From Sulfurovum xiamenensis (GTDB taxonomy: Bacteria > Campylobacterota > Campylobacteria > Campylobacterales > Sulfurovaceae), in NCBI RefSeq assembly GCF_030347995.1, contig NZ_JAQIBC010000001.1, positions 372,001 to 436,000 on the forward strand: a stretch of 64,000 nucleotides of DNA, in the 5' to 3' direction. The notes under the pieces are model-generated. The model made no database searches, was not told where the DNA came from, and was given only the letters and a program-made list of their open reading frames with translations. Positions 1-8,809 of this stretch are shown in pieces. How positions within the stretch are numbered: position 1 is the stretch's first letter; each line of letters starts with the position of its first letter. Both the position numbers and the translations under genes were made by a program.

Positions 1-240
1 GAAGAGCGTTTAATGCAAGAGTATCACTTTCCATCTTATGAGATGCATAAACTGGCGCATGATATGTTTTTAATGGATCTTCAGTATGCAACAAAACAGT
101 GGAAAGAGTTTGGAGATATTAAAAAAATGATCAACTTTGTCGCCAAAACACCCGAGTGGATCGTGATGCATGTCAAGTCGGTAGATGCACCCACAGCAGA
201 TTATATTGCAAGAAAAATGGAACAACAGAACGAAGCGTAA
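1..240 (+). CDS. Bacteriohemerythrin, C-terminal part (start outside window)
   Basis: The open frame runs from the first base (EERLMQEYHF...), so the first ATG seen at base 13 is internal and the N-terminus lies upstream of the window. The visible part keeps the C-terminal half of a hemerythrin four-helix bundle: HKLAH gives an H-x3-H pair, and WIVMHVKSVD gives the last His and Asp ligands of the di-iron site. Family knowledge: such single-domain proteins bind O2 reversibly and are common in microaerophiles for oxygen delivery or sensing. A second hemerythrin follows about 110 bases downstream on the same strand, so the two probably share a function. Confidence 0.85.
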   Translation, partial: EERLMQEYHFPSYEMHKLAHDMFLMDLQYATKQWKEFGDIKKMINFVAKTPEWIVMHVKSVDAPTADYIARKMEQQNEA

Positions 241-353
241 AAGAGGGATTTCCCCTCAGTCTTCTTGAAAGTTTCAAAAAAATGAGATTGCGAGTGCAAT
301 GTATAAAAGCCTTGAACTTGAAAAAATATATGAGAATATACTAAGGATAAATA

Positions 354-755
354 ATGCTCATAAAAGATAAAGAAATACAACATGTTTCCAATGATATGAT
401 GAATATATTACACGAAGAAGAGATCAGAATCATTAATGAGTTTCATGATGCTGTAGTAGCCAAAGAGAGTGACAAAATAGATGAGCTCTTTAAAGTTGTT
501 CAGTTTGATGTAGAGGATCATTTTTCAACCGAAGAGGCGATGATGGAAGAGAGTAAGTTTTATGCTATGCAAATGCATAAAAGTGAACACGATACAATGA
601 GACAGAAGCTCGATAAACTCCAAAAAAACTGGGAAAGCCATAGGGACCCGGAAGAGATACAAAGGTTCCTGGAAGATGAATTCAAACATTGGCTGGTGCT
701 TCACGTTGCAAGATGGGACTCAGAAACTGCAATGCATCTTGGAGATTCGATGTAA
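354..755 (+). CDS. Bacteriohemerythrin (di-iron O2-binding protein)
   Basis: A 133-residue single-domain hemerythrin. All the usual di-iron ligands can be placed: His31, His56 with Glu60 (HFSTE), His75 and His79 (HKSEH), His117 and Asp122 (HVARWD). The length fits the family. There is no signal peptide, so it is cytosolic. Its predecessor at 1-240 is also a hemerythrin, so this is a tandem pair. Upstream, AAGGATAA lies just before the ATG and serves as ribosome binding site. Family knowledge: reversible O2 binding; the physiological role (O2 delivery to terminal oxidase, buffering or sensing) is not shown by the sequence. Confidence 0.9.
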   Translation: MLIKDKEIQHVSNDMMNILHEEEIRIINEFHDAVVAKESDKIDELFKVVQFDVEDHFSTEEAMMEESKFYAMQMHKSEHDTMRQKLDKLQKNWESHRDPEEIQRFLEDEFKHWLVLHVARWDSETAMHLGDSM

Positions 756-841
756 AAACATGGCTATATAAGCATAGAATCTACCTCAAGAAAAAATTCA
801 TCAAATGATATTACTTTAATATATTTTTGTAAAACTATAAG

Positions 842-868
842 GATGGGGACAACTCCCATCTTTGTTTT
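842..868 (+). terminator. Probable Rho-independent terminator of the hemerythrin gene
   Basis: GATGGG and CCCATC form a stem around a short loop and are followed by TTTGTTTT on the plus strand, 87 bases after the hemerythrin stop. The rest of 756-1067 is AT-rich with no gene that I can support; it should hold the promoter of the secreted protein at 1068. Confidence 0.65.
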
Positions 869-1067
869 GATCATTCCCCATGATCGAGAACAATGAATAT
901 CCTAATCTTAAATATCCAGCCGTTTAATCTATGAACGAAGATCTTCTGTTTACCATATTTTATAGAGGATTGATTTTTTAATTATTTTATATTATTATAT
1001 AAATATATTATTTTAGATAAAGGTTGTGATACGGAATAAAGAGTTAGTGACAAGGAAGGAATATATC

Positions 1068-1460
1068 ATGAAGAAGTCTGTTTTGTATAAAGGGTTGATT
1101 TTAACACTTTTCGTGCTTGCTGTAGGTAGTCAAACTATTGCAGATGCACCTAGTTCAAATTATGATGACCCCAAATATACAGGTGATATAGTGGGCCAAA
1201 TTGATACCTGTTTGGTCTTAGGGTCAAATGAAGGCGTTAGGATCTACATACCTGGCTCCTCCTTTGAAGCAATTACAGGTTCAGTTGGCAATTTTAAAAT
1301 GAGTCATGTCCAGTCAGGTACATACAATTTAACCGTCACACAAAATGGACACCATATAGGTACTATTCCTAAGGTCACTGTTGTTCCAAAACAAATTAAC
1401 AATATTGGAACGGTTACATTCTGTTTAAATAATAACGGTAATGACTTATACGAGCAGTGA
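1068..1460 (+). CDS. Small secreted protein with carboxypeptidase-regulatory-like fold
   Basis: A 130-residue protein. I chose the ATG at 1068 because AAGGAAGGA sits about 7 bases before it and because it gives a clean signal peptide (MKKS, then a hydrophobic run, cut near SQTIADA). An upstream in-frame GTG at 1026 is less likely. The mature part shows a pattern typical of carboxypeptidase regulatory-like beta sandwiches: a GVRIYIPG strand, AITGSVGNFKMSHVQSGTY, then NLTVTQNG and a final strand ending VTFC. It has two cysteines that could form a disulfide. Exported, probably periplasmic; no specific role can be given. It converges with the signal peptidase-like gene at 1539-2222. Confidence 0.7.
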   Translation: MKKSVLYKGLILTLFVLAVGSQTIADAPSSNYDDPKYTGDIVGQIDTCLVLGSNEGVRIYIPGSSFEAITGSVGNFKMSHVQSGTYNLTVTQNGHHIGTIPKVTVVPKQINNIGTVTFCLNNNGNDLYEQ

Positions 1461-1538
1461 TGGAGAGATCAAAAGTTCAATCATTGTAGTGGCTAATAGA
1501 CCGTATATATAACAAATGAGTATAATGTTCTACTATAT

Positions 1539-2222
1539 TCATTGGCTGTAAAACTTGATAGAACTTAGTTTATCAATGTTTCTTGAAGCTTCAATGCGTA
1601 ACCATAACTTGTAATATATTGCATCATATGCTACTGCATGAAAAAAACGGCTATCTGTAGAGTTATCTCGTAGATCACCCAACATAAAATAGTGTTTATC
1701 TGTAATTTTTGTTTTTGGATAGGTAAAGAGAAACTTTGGTCCTACTATATTATCAAAATGTGTGATTGTATAGTAAGTAGCGTATGGAGCTTGAATCCAA
1801 ATTTCACCATCAAGTTGTATAGTTTTAAGTAAGTGTTTTTTTGCATATTGACGGGTTAGGTTTTCATCTGTCGCAATTTGTAAATAAAAAATTTTATTTT
1901 TTTGCATCACGCTATCACCAGGTAAGGCCACACATCTTTTAATGTAAAGTCGATTATCAATTGGATGTTTAAACACAAGAATATCACCACGTGAAATACC
2001 TTGTGGATGCTCATATATATGTTTATCAAAATACCCAAAGAAACTTGGTATTTGAACACCTGCACTTATATTTTCAACAATGACATAATCACCATCTATC
2101 AATGCAGGATGCATGCTAATATCTTCAACCTGATAGATGCGTATAAAAGAAAACAATATGGTTAGAAATAATGCTAAAAACCCGATTTTCATCATTAAAG
2201 ACAGTGTATTTTTTAATTGCAA
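1539..2222 (-). CDS. Signal peptidase I family protein (S26), probable paralogue
   Basis: A 227-residue protein with one N-terminal membrane segment (residues ~10-28) and a periplasmic catalytic domain. The S26 boxes are visible: SMHPALIDGDYVIV contains the nucleophile Ser-Met, LYIKRCVALPGD contains the general base Lys, and GDLRDNSTDSR is box E. Family knowledge: it cleaves signal peptides of exported proteins. It is shorter than typical housekeeping LepB of the phylum and lies among accessory genes rather than near the rnc/acpS or folate genes, so I take it as a secondary enzyme; the main lepB would be elsewhere. Its neighbour is an exported small protein, but no link is proven. Confidence 0.8.
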   Translation of the reverse strand: MQLKNTLSLMMKIGFLALFLTILFSFIRIYQVEDISMHPALIDGDYVIVENISAGVQIPSFFGYFDKHIYEHPQGISRGDILVFKHPIDNRLYIKRCVALPGDSVMQKNKIFYLQIATDENLTRQYAKKHLLKTIQLDGEIWIQAPYATYYTITHFDNIVGPKFLFTYPKTKITDKHYFMLGDLRDNSTDSRFFHAVAYDAIYYKLWLRIEASRNIDKLSSIKFYSQ

Positions 2223-2341
2223 ATTTATAATCTTTTTCTAAATTTTATATTACATCATTGTTTAATATTGTATCTTTAAAATATTCTTTTTCAAAGGTGA
2301 TGTTAAAGATTGGGAAATGAAGGTTTAATAATTGTGGTAGT

Positions 2342-2367
2342 AAATAGGCAGTTCAGACTGCCTATTT
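2342..2367 (-). terminator. Terminator-like hairpin, copy of the serS terminator
   Basis: AAATAGGCAG and CTGCCTATTT form a 10-bp stem with a 6-base loop. It matches the hairpin downstream of the intact serS (4454-4477) and lies in the same position relative to the serS fragment at 2414-2647. Confidence 0.65.
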
Positions 2368-2413
2368 ATAGGTATTTAATAAAAATCCTCAAAAGAAACA
2401 CTAGGATTACAAT

Positions 2414-2689
<276 letters not shown>

Positions 2690-2837
2690 TTACAATACTT
2701 TGCGTTATATTTGAAATTTTATTATTTAGGTTTTGGGCAGTGTATAGGCAGTTAAGTTAGCGATTTAAGTAGGCTTTTAATGGCGTATTAGAGCTAATCC
2801 AAGAAAGAAAACCTATAATATATGTTAGATTATAAGG

Positions 2838-3995
2838 TTATGGTTTTATTACTCCCATACCCATGTCAATTTGTCTATTGTATTTTTTAAATGTTGCATT
2901 GTTCATTGGAATAATTTTTCCATCTTTGGTTTTCATCTTCAAGAACTCTCTTGGGTTCCTAGAAGCATTGAAGTAGTGGTTTTTATCTTCAACATACCAT
3001 GCATTATTACGTTGCCAAATTTTAAAGCGATAGACTTCTGTTTTTTGTTCAAAGTTGGACTTAGATAACTCAAGAATATACATTTTTTGGTCATCCAACC
3101 TATAAAGAGCTAATGTAAAACCTTTATCACTTGTACTGGTTGAAATAGTTGAGTATGTATTATGAGCCCAAATATGTTTCATATAGGTTTCCCATATAGC
3201 AGGATCAAATTTAGCTTTATACTTATCAAAATAGACTTTTCTACTTTCGCTAATAGTTATAAAATCTAAAGCATGTTTTTGAATGTGTTCAGATTTTATT
3301 TTATTCCATGCTTTTTCAATCATTTGATGTCTGGAATTTCTTTCGAAAGAATTATCGTTTAAAGTATCTACTACTTCTAAAGTTTTTAAATCAAAAAAAT
3401 AAGCTTCAAAAAGATAATTAACAAAAAGGATATTATCACCTATCAACATGTTCATTGCAGAGTATCTTGGATCTCTATTTTCTCCATCATACTTTTGATT
3501 TCGTGGCAACTTCTTCTGTTTTAGCATTGTTAGGGTTTTATCATCCCATAATGTTAGTTGACTATCATAATCCAATGTTACAAAACCATATTTACTGTTC
3601 GAAGCCAGCCACCATTTTGTTTCACCTTTGATTTTTTTGATTAAAATACGTTTTTCAAGATCCCATAATTGAATACCCTTTGTGGAATGGAAAATCAATC
3701 GTTTGTTATCACTGCTAATATGAATACTTTCTCTAAAGGGCTGTCTTGAACGAGCATTTTCTTCAATTTCAAATGAATCAATAGGTTTAATAGGGTTTAA
3801 ATGCCAAATGGTTACTTTACCATTTTGATAGGTATAAAATCCCTTTCCATCTGGCATTAACACTGCACTTGATATCCAACCACTTTGGCTTATCATATAA
3901 GGTGTAGCAATCTCTTCAGTATCATTTTGTATAGCAGACGTCTCAGTTGCATACAGTCCTAAAGATAACAATAAAACAATCAAAAATACTCTCAT
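2838..3995 (-). CDS. Exported WD40-like beta-propeller protein, unknown function
   Basis: A 385-residue protein with an N-terminal signal peptide (MRVFLIVLLLSLGLYA, cut near TETSA). The first half shows blade-like repeats ending in W: the pieces ISSAVLMPDGKGFYTYQ, KVTIWHLNP, GIQLWDLEKR and QLTLWDDKTL resemble degenerate WD40 repeats. The second half is Lys/Trp/Tyr rich without a motif I recognise. It stands alone between the two serS 3' ends, so it is probably cargo of an inserted segment. Codon use is more AT-rich than the housekeeping neighbours. I cannot assign a function; the propeller assignment is from motif spacing only. Confidence 0.65.
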   Translation of the reverse strand: MRVFLIVLLLSLGLYATETSAIQNDTEEIATPYMISQSGWISSAVLMPDGKGFYTYQNGKVTIWHLNPIKPIDSFEIEENARSRQPFRESIHISSDNKRLIFHSTKGIQLWDLEKRILIKKIKGETKWWLASNSKYGFVTLDYDSQLTLWDDKTLTMLKQKKLPRNQKYDGENRDPRYSAMNMLIGDNILFVNYLFEAYFFDLKTLEVVDTLNDNSFERNSRHQMIEKAWNKIKSEHIQKHALDFITISESRKVYFDKYKAKFDPAIWETYMKHIWAHNTYSTISTSTSDKGFTLALYRLDDQKMYILELSKSNFEQKTEVYRFKIWQRNNAWYVEDKNHYFNASRNPREFLKMKTKDGKIIPMNNATFKKYNRQIDMGMGVIKP

Positions 3996-4350
3996 ATAAC
4001 AGCCCTTCTCTAAGATTACGATACTTTCAGCATTAAGAGTATATCAAATTGTCCTATTTTCAAAACCTTATAAATTTATAAGGTTTTCTCTTATAGCCAT
4101 TTTTTGAGTGTGTCTCACAAAGTCAGAGTATTGCCACAGAATGATAAAAAATCAAATAACTATTAAATAGTATGTCTACGATTATGTCTTATATAAATGT
4201 CTTCACACCCTTTAAAATCAAATTTTCCAATTACTATAAAATAATATAAAACGTACTCATTGAAGCTATACGTACTTTACTTCTTCTTTTGTATAAGTAA
4301 TGTCAGATTGGTTACTCTAAAATTGTCTATATCAGACGAAACTATAGTCA
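3996..4350. other. Non-coding stretch upstream of the WD-like gene
   Basis: About 355 AT-rich bases between the WD-like gene and the integrase-like scrap. Apart from the 26-base palindrome at 4062-4087 I see no gene, RNA or clear promoter; the promoter of the minus-strand WD-like gene should lie within its left part. Confidence 0.5.
4062..4087. repeat. 26-bp perfect AT-rich palindrome
   Basis: The two halves AAAACCTTATAAA and TTTATAAGGTTTT are exact reverse complements with no spacer. The same outer arms recur at 15084-15118 around a longer loop, downstream of the MOSC gene, and looser versions lie at 13648-13682 and 14205-14235. Confidence 0.75.
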
Positions 4351-4458
4351 ATGAAGAGAATTAAAAAAAGCATAACAGAAAAAGAATATAAAAAGTTGAT
4401 GGCTTACGCGAGAGGTGATAAAAAAAGAAAAAGGTTCAAGAATTGTGGCAGCAAATAG
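4351..4458 (+). pseudogene. Possible N-terminal scrap of a tyrosine recombinase
   Basis: A 35-codon frame starting MKRIKKSITEKEYKKLMAY resembles the start of the catalytic domain of many XerC/XerD-like integrases (a basic lead-in followed by ITEKEYKKLM). It loses that character at RKRFKNCGSK, exactly where the direct repeat (4441 on) begins, and stops in the terminator. I see no catalytic Arg, His or Tyr. The assignment rests on a short resemblance and on the position at the edge of an inserted segment. Confidence 0.35.
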
Positions 4459-4759
4459 GCAGTTCAATCTGCCTATTCATAGGGTATTTAATAAAAATAC
4501 TTACTAAACTGATGAGAAGTCTGATCTACATATATTTTTGAAGAACAGTTGGTATAGTAATAGTACCATCCTCATTCTGATAATTCTCCATGATCGCAAT
4601 CAAAGTACGGCCTACGGCGAGTGCTGAGCCATTCAGGGTATGGACAAATCTGTTTTTCTTGCCGTCTTTAAAACGGATCTTTGCACGTCTTGCCTGGAAA
4701 TCTCTTGTATTTGAGATAGAAGAGATCTCTCTGTATTTATTCTGTCCCGGGAGCCAAAC
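4441..4759. repeat. Direct repeat, right copy (3' end of intact serS plus terminator)
   Basis: Right partner of 2330-2647. It covers the serS terminator, the short downstream region and the last 77 codons of the functional gene. Confidence 0.85.
4454..4477 (-). terminator. serS terminator hairpin
   Basis: AATAGGCAG and CTGCCTATT form a 9-bp stem with a 6-base loop, 49 bases after the serS stop codon. The T tract on the minus strand is weak (TATTTG). Confidence 0.6.
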
Positions 4760-5773
4760 TTCTAAGTCTATAGTGGTTGCGGCAGAGAAACCTAGATCAC
4801 CTCCACAAAGTTCTACAACTCTGTGTGGTAGTCCAAGTGACGTGAGTATATCAGAAGCATTTTGAACCATCATTTCAAATACTTCATCACTTTTATCCGG
4901 ATGCGCAATGGCCACCATCTCCACTTTATCGAACTGATGCTGGCGTATCATACCACGTGTATCACGCCCTGCTGATCCCGCCTCTTTTCTGAAACATGGT
5001 GTATAACCTGTCATAAGTACAGGCAGATCTTTTTCGGCAAGTATCTCATCGTGATACATATTAGTCAAAGGCACTTCGGCTGTAGGGATAAGATAAAGAT
5101 CCTCTTCCTCGATCTTAAAGAGGTCATCTTCAAACTTAGGCAGTTGTCCTGTACCTTGAAGCATGGCAGCATTATTCATAAACGGTACACAAAGCTCTTC
5201 AAACCCTTTAGTTGCATTTGTATCAAGAAAAAAGTTGATCAGTGCTCTTTCCAGCCTTGCCGCCTCACCACGAAGTACAGAGAAACGACTCTTGGCAAGT
5301 TTAACCCCACGCTCGAAGTCTATCCATCCATTTGCCTCGGCTAAAGCCCAGTGCTCTTTAGGCTCAAAAGAGAATGTTTTTGGCTCGAGTACTTTTCGAA
5401 GTTCTACATTATCTTCTTCATCAGCACCTTCTGGCACACTGTCATCCGGGAAGTTAGGCATCGCAAGGGCTACATTATAAAGTGCTTCTTCCGCTTCTCT
5501 GGCTTTCTCCTGAAGAGGAATCATCGCTTCTTTATTTGCATCCACTTTTGCTTTGAGTTCCGTAATATCTTTGCCTTCACGCTTATACTGGCCAAAAAGT
5601 TTAGACATACTGTTCTGTTCTGCTTTTGAAGCTTCCAATGTCGCATTGGCTTCTTTCAGAGAGGCAAAAAGCATTTTAAGGTTTTCAAGCGTAGCTGTAT
5701 CTACACCCTTTTTTTGCAGTTTCGCACTGGCTTCTTCAAAGTTGTTTTGGAGATATTTTAAATCGATCATCAT
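4526..5773 (-). CDS. serS: Seryl-tRNA synthetase
   Basis: A 415-residue class II synthetase that charges tRNA-Ser (and tRNA-Sec where present). The N-terminal ~100 residues are rich in Lys/Glu/Ala heptads and form the tRNA-binding coiled-coil arm. The catalytic domain shows motif 2 ([16 protein letters not shown]) and motif 3 ([19 protein letters not shown]). Length is normal. Two adjacent ATG codons (5773, 5770) are possible starts; AGGTAAAG lies just upstream. The last 77 codons are duplicated at 2414-2647, so the C-terminus of this gene may itself have been supplied by an incoming element; the gene is intact either way. Confidence 0.97.
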   Translation of the reverse strand: MMIDLKYLQNNFEEASAKLQKKGVDTATLENLKMLFASLKEANATLEASKAEQNSMSKLFGQYKREGKDITELKAKVDANKEAMIPLQEKAREAEEALYNVALAMPNFPDDSVPEGADEEDNVELRKVLEPKTFSFEPKEHWALAEANGWIDFERGVKLAKSRFSVLRGEAARLERALINFFLDTNATKGFEELCVPFMNNAAMLQGTGQLPKFEDDLFKIEEEDLYLIPTAEVPLTNMYHDEILAEKDLPVLMTGYTPCFRKEAGSAGRDTRGMIRQHQFDKVEMVAIAHPDKSDEVFEMMVQNASDILTSLGLPHRVVELCGGDLGFSAATTIDLEVWLPGQNKYREISSISNTRDFQARRAKIRFKDGKKNRFVHTLNGSALAVGRTLIAIMENYQNEDGTITIPTVLQKYM

Positions 5774-5886
5774 CTTTACCTAGATATGGAATATTTATGA
5801 AATTATAGTGGAAAGTTTAAAAGAAGTGGATTAAGCCCCTTCACTAAAGTGAGAGTAAGGAATCTTAACCTATCTGGCTTCTCAAA

Positions 5887-6765
5887 TTACTCTGATCTCA
5901 ATAGTGTAGGCAGTTGCTCATTGATGAATGTTTTAAACCCCTCTTTTTCACGGATCGTATCAAAACTGCTTTCACTATCAATATCATTTGCAAGTACCGG
6001 AGAGATTTTGATCGCTTTGATGATGTCACTGACTGCATTCTCTATATTTCCCATTTCTGCATTCACACAACTTCTCTGCCAATAAGAATAGGCATATCCG
6101 CTATCTAATTCCAGTGCCTTATTACACAAGTTCAGTGCCCACTCTTTTTGTCCTAATTCCAGTACCGCATCTGCTTTGTAGGTCAATGCCTCTACATTAT
6201 TCTTATCAATTTCCAGGATCTGATCATAGATCTCGACTTTTGCCTGAACATTATCTTCAAGGTTACTTCTTCTCCAGAGCGCATGTATGGCATTGGATCG
6301 GGCTATACTCTCCTGGTTATTCATAATATCTTCAGAACGGCTCTGCATCTCAGCTTCAATTTTTGCAAGTTTTTCTGCATACTCTTTCGTAATCTCTTCC
6401 AATTTTTGCTGCACAACGAGTTTGGTCTGCTCTTTGGCATCCCTGACACTTTTCCATCCTAAGATCGCGATCAAAGAGGCTATGGCCGTAAGGATCAAAA
6501 AAATATTACTCACTGTACTGGTCATATAGTTCATAGCACGATCCGAAACATCCAAACGGGCCTGTGAGATCTTTTCATGCATCTCCACACGTAAACTTTG
6601 CTGTTCTATACGCAGATTCCTAACCTCATCCAATAGATAGCGTTCGACCAATGGTTTATACATAGGCTCCTTTAAAGATGCTATCTCCTTTTGTGCTTCT
6701 ACTTCATTCATTTCTGAGGAAAAAGAAAAAAGTGAGACACATAGATAAAATAATATAACCCGCAT
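5887..6765 (-). CDS. Exported or membrane-anchored TPR protein
   Basis: A 292-residue protein. I start it at the ATG at 6765, since GGAG lies 5 bases upstream and it gives a signal peptide (MRVILFYLCVSLFSFSSE); an upstream ATG at 6837 adds 24 unlikely residues. A second hydrophobic segment (VSNIFLILTAIASLIAILGW) follows a helical region, then a long coiled coil (EQTKLVVQQKLEEITKEYAEKL). The C-terminal third has two to three TPR units (ALTYKADAVLELGQKEWALNLCNKAL; YSYWQRSCVNAEMGNIENAVSDI). Probably a periplasmic-side scaffold bound to the inner membrane. It is divergent from the MacA-like gene at 6924; the partner proteins are unknown. Confidence 0.75.
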   Translation of the reverse strand: MRVILFYLCVSLFSFSSEMNEVEAQKEIASLKEPMYKPLVERYLLDEVRNLRIEQQSLRVEMHEKISQARLDVSDRAMNYMTSTVSNIFLILTAIASLIAILGWKSVRDAKEQTKLVVQQKLEEITKEYAEKLAKIEAEMQSRSEDIMNNQESIARSNAIHALWRRSNLEDNVQAKVEIYDQILEIDKNNVEALTYKADAVLELGQKEWALNLCNKALELDSGYAYSYWQRSCVNAEMGNIENAVSDIIKAIKISPVLANDIDSESSFDTIREKEGFKTFINEQLPTLLRSE

Positions 6766-6845
6766 TACAACTCCATTTTTCTTTGAGTGTAACATATTTT
6801 TAAAAAATAGACCTAATACACAATAAGACACGTTCATTTTTTAGA

Positions 6846-6874
6846 TTGACATAAAAACAATGCTCTGTTAGAAT
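6846..6874 (+). promoter_or_regulatory. Sigma-70 promoter for the MacAB-like operon
   Basis: TTGACA at 6846-6851 and TAGAAT at 6869-6874 are separated by 17 bases, 49 bases before the start codon of the adaptor gene. Confidence 0.65.
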
Positions 6875-6923
6875 AGTATAGTTAGTACCGTAAGGGGCTA
6901 TTCATATCCACAAGGATCACCGT

Positions 6924-8132
6924 ATGGAAGAGATGCAAAAGATCATCAACTATCATAAAGACTCAACGAAATGGAACAAATGGGCCATACTTTTCATTCT
7001 CGTCACACTCATATCTATCTATTTTTTCTTTTTCAGAGAAACACATGGAATGAAGTATCGTTATGTCTCAGAAGTATTGCAAAAATCTGATCTTTCTCTT
7101 ACCGTATCAGCAAGCGGGTATATACAGCCGCTTGAAAGTGTGGATGTGGGTACGGAAGTATCAGGCACTATCGAAGAGGTCTATGTCGACTATAATGACC
7201 AGGTAAAAAAAGGAGAACTGTTAGCCCGTCTGGATACGACCAAATACCAAAGTGCCTATGATAAAGCCAAAGCAGCACTGCAAATGTCAAAAGCGGCATT
7301 GGAAAGTGCACAAGCACAATACTATCAGACCAAAACAACCATCGAGCGCTATAACAAACTCAAAAACGCTTCCAAGGGAACACTGCCCACACAAAGTGAC
7401 TGGGACAGGGAGTGGGCAAACTATCTGCTAAGCAAAGCGCAGATCGCTAATGCACAAGCCCAGATAGCCCAAGCCATCCACACTTTGAAATCCGCACAGT
7501 ATGACTTGGAACGTACCAAGATCTATTCACCTATCACTGGGACTATTTTGGTTAGGAATGTCGATCCGGGACAGACAGTAGCTGCGACATTCCAGACCCC
7601 TGTACTTTTCAGCATTGCAAAAGATCTGAGCAAGATGGAGCTTCAGATCAGTATTGATGAAGCAGATATCGGAAAGATACAAGCAGGGCAAAAAGCAAGT
7701 TTCGGTGTTGATGCCTACCCCGATACTACCTTCGATACAAAGATACGTCAGGTCAGGATCAATTCTGAAGTACTAGAGAGTGTCGTCACCTATAAAGCGA
7801 TCATGGAAGTGGACAACAAAGAGCTATTGCTCAAGCCAGGGATGAGTGTAGATGCTGATATTGTGACAAAAATGCTCAAGGATGTATTTGTAGTAAAACG
7901 GTCTGCGTTGCTTTTCATACCTGTCAAACCAGCATCTCAATCCTTTTTTGGCGGGGAGAGGGGTGAAAAGATAGAGGTGGATCCAAAACCTCATGTCTGG
8001 ATACTTGAAGATGGGCTACCTAAAAAGGTCTATGTCAAAGTACTCGGCAACAACGGCCCTTTGAGTGCGATAGAGAGCAGTGATCTTCAAGAGGGACAGA
8101 AGGTCATCATCAATCAGGAAACTGCACAATGA
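6924..8132 (+). CDS. Periplasmic adaptor subunit of a MacA-type efflux system
   Basis: A 402-residue membrane-fusion protein. One inner-membrane anchor lies at ~21-38 (WAILFILVTLISIYFFFF). The lipoyl/biotinyl half-motifs follow (GYIQPLESVDVGTEVSGTIEEVYVD, then YSPITGTILVRNVDPGQTV) around a long alpha-hairpin rich in Ala/Gln/Lys. A beta-barrel domain follows. It overlaps the ATPase gene by 4 bases (ATGA), and the ATPase overlaps the permease gene, so the three form one operon. Family knowledge: it links an ABC permease to an outer-membrane channel to expel macrolides, peptides or siderophore-like compounds; the substrate cannot be read from sequence. No TolC-like gene is in the window. Confidence 0.9.
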   Translation: MEEMQKIINYHKDSTKWNKWAILFILVTLISIYFFFFRETHGMKYRYVSEVLQKSDLSLTVSASGYIQPLESVDVGTEVSGTIEEVYVDYNDQVKKGELLARLDTTKYQSAYDKAKAALQMSKAALESAQAQYYQTKTTIERYNKLKNASKGTLPTQSDWDREWANYLLSKAQIANAQAQIAQAIHTLKSAQYDLERTKIYSPITGTILVRNVDPGQTVAATFQTPVLFSIAKDLSKMELQISIDEADIGKIQAGQKASFGVDAYPDTTFDTKIRQVRINSEVLESVVTYKAIMEVDNKELLLKPGMSVDADIVTKMLKDVFVVKRSALLFIPVKPASQSFFGGERGEKIEVDPKPHVWILEDGLPKKVYVKVLGNNGPLSAIESSDLQEGQKVIINQETAQ

Positions 8133-8809
8133 TCACTTTAAAGAATATCAGTAAAGTGTATGGAAAAGGAGATGCAGCAAGCACCGTACTGCATGGCATC
8201 GACCTGGAGATAAAAGAAGGTGACTTTATCGCTATCATGGGGCCCAGCGGAAGCGGAAAATCGACACTTTTGAATATTTTGGGTACGCTCGATGTACCCA
8301 ACAACGGCGAGTATACGTTTTTAGATACACAGATAGATTCTCTAAGTACTGACCAACGTGCATTGTTCAGAAGGCATATTTTAGGATTTATCTTTCAGGG
8401 TTATAACCTGTTAAAAAAGACGACTTCACTCGAAAATGTGGAAGTCCCTTTGATCTATCAAGGGCTCGACAGCAAAGAACGCAAGCGCATGGCAACCGAG
8501 GCACTCAAGGATGTAGGCCTGGAAGATAGACTCTATTATGACCCCGGCCAGCTTTCGGGAGGACAGCAGCAGCGTGTAGCGATAGCCAGAGCAATGGTGA
8601 CACGTCCAAAGATCCTCATCGCAGACGAACCTACAGGAAACCTTGATACCAAACGAGGTCATGAGATCATGGAGTTGATCCGTACTTTTAACCAGCAGGG
8701 GATCACCGTGATCATGGTGACACATGAAGATGATATAGCAGCCTATGCTTCAAGGACGATCTATCTGCGGGACGGGGCAATCGAAAAAGAGGTCAATCGT
8801 GTTTCGTAA
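8129..8809 (+). CDS. ABC transporter ATP-binding protein (MacB/LolD type)
   Basis: A 226-residue ATPase. It has Walker A (GPSGSGKST), the signature [14 protein letters not shown], Walker [13 protein letters not shown] and the switch His in VTHEDD. The [10 protein letters not shown] form and the spacing are typical of the MacB/LolD/FtsE class. It energises the FtsX-like permease that follows. It starts within the stop of the adaptor gene and overlaps the permease start by 11 bases, which implies translational coupling and a fixed stoichiometry. Confidence 0.95.
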   Translation: MITLKNISKVYGKGDAASTVLHGIDLEIKEGDFIAIMGPSGSGKSTLLNILGTLDVPNNGEYTFLDTQIDSLSTDQRALFRRHILGFIFQGYNLLKKTTSLENVEVPLIYQGLDSKERKRMATEALKDVGLEDRLYYDPGQLSGGQQQRVAIARAMVTRPKILIADEPTGNLDTKRGHEIMELIRTFNQQGITVIMVTHEDDIAAYASRTIYLRDGAIEKEVNRVS

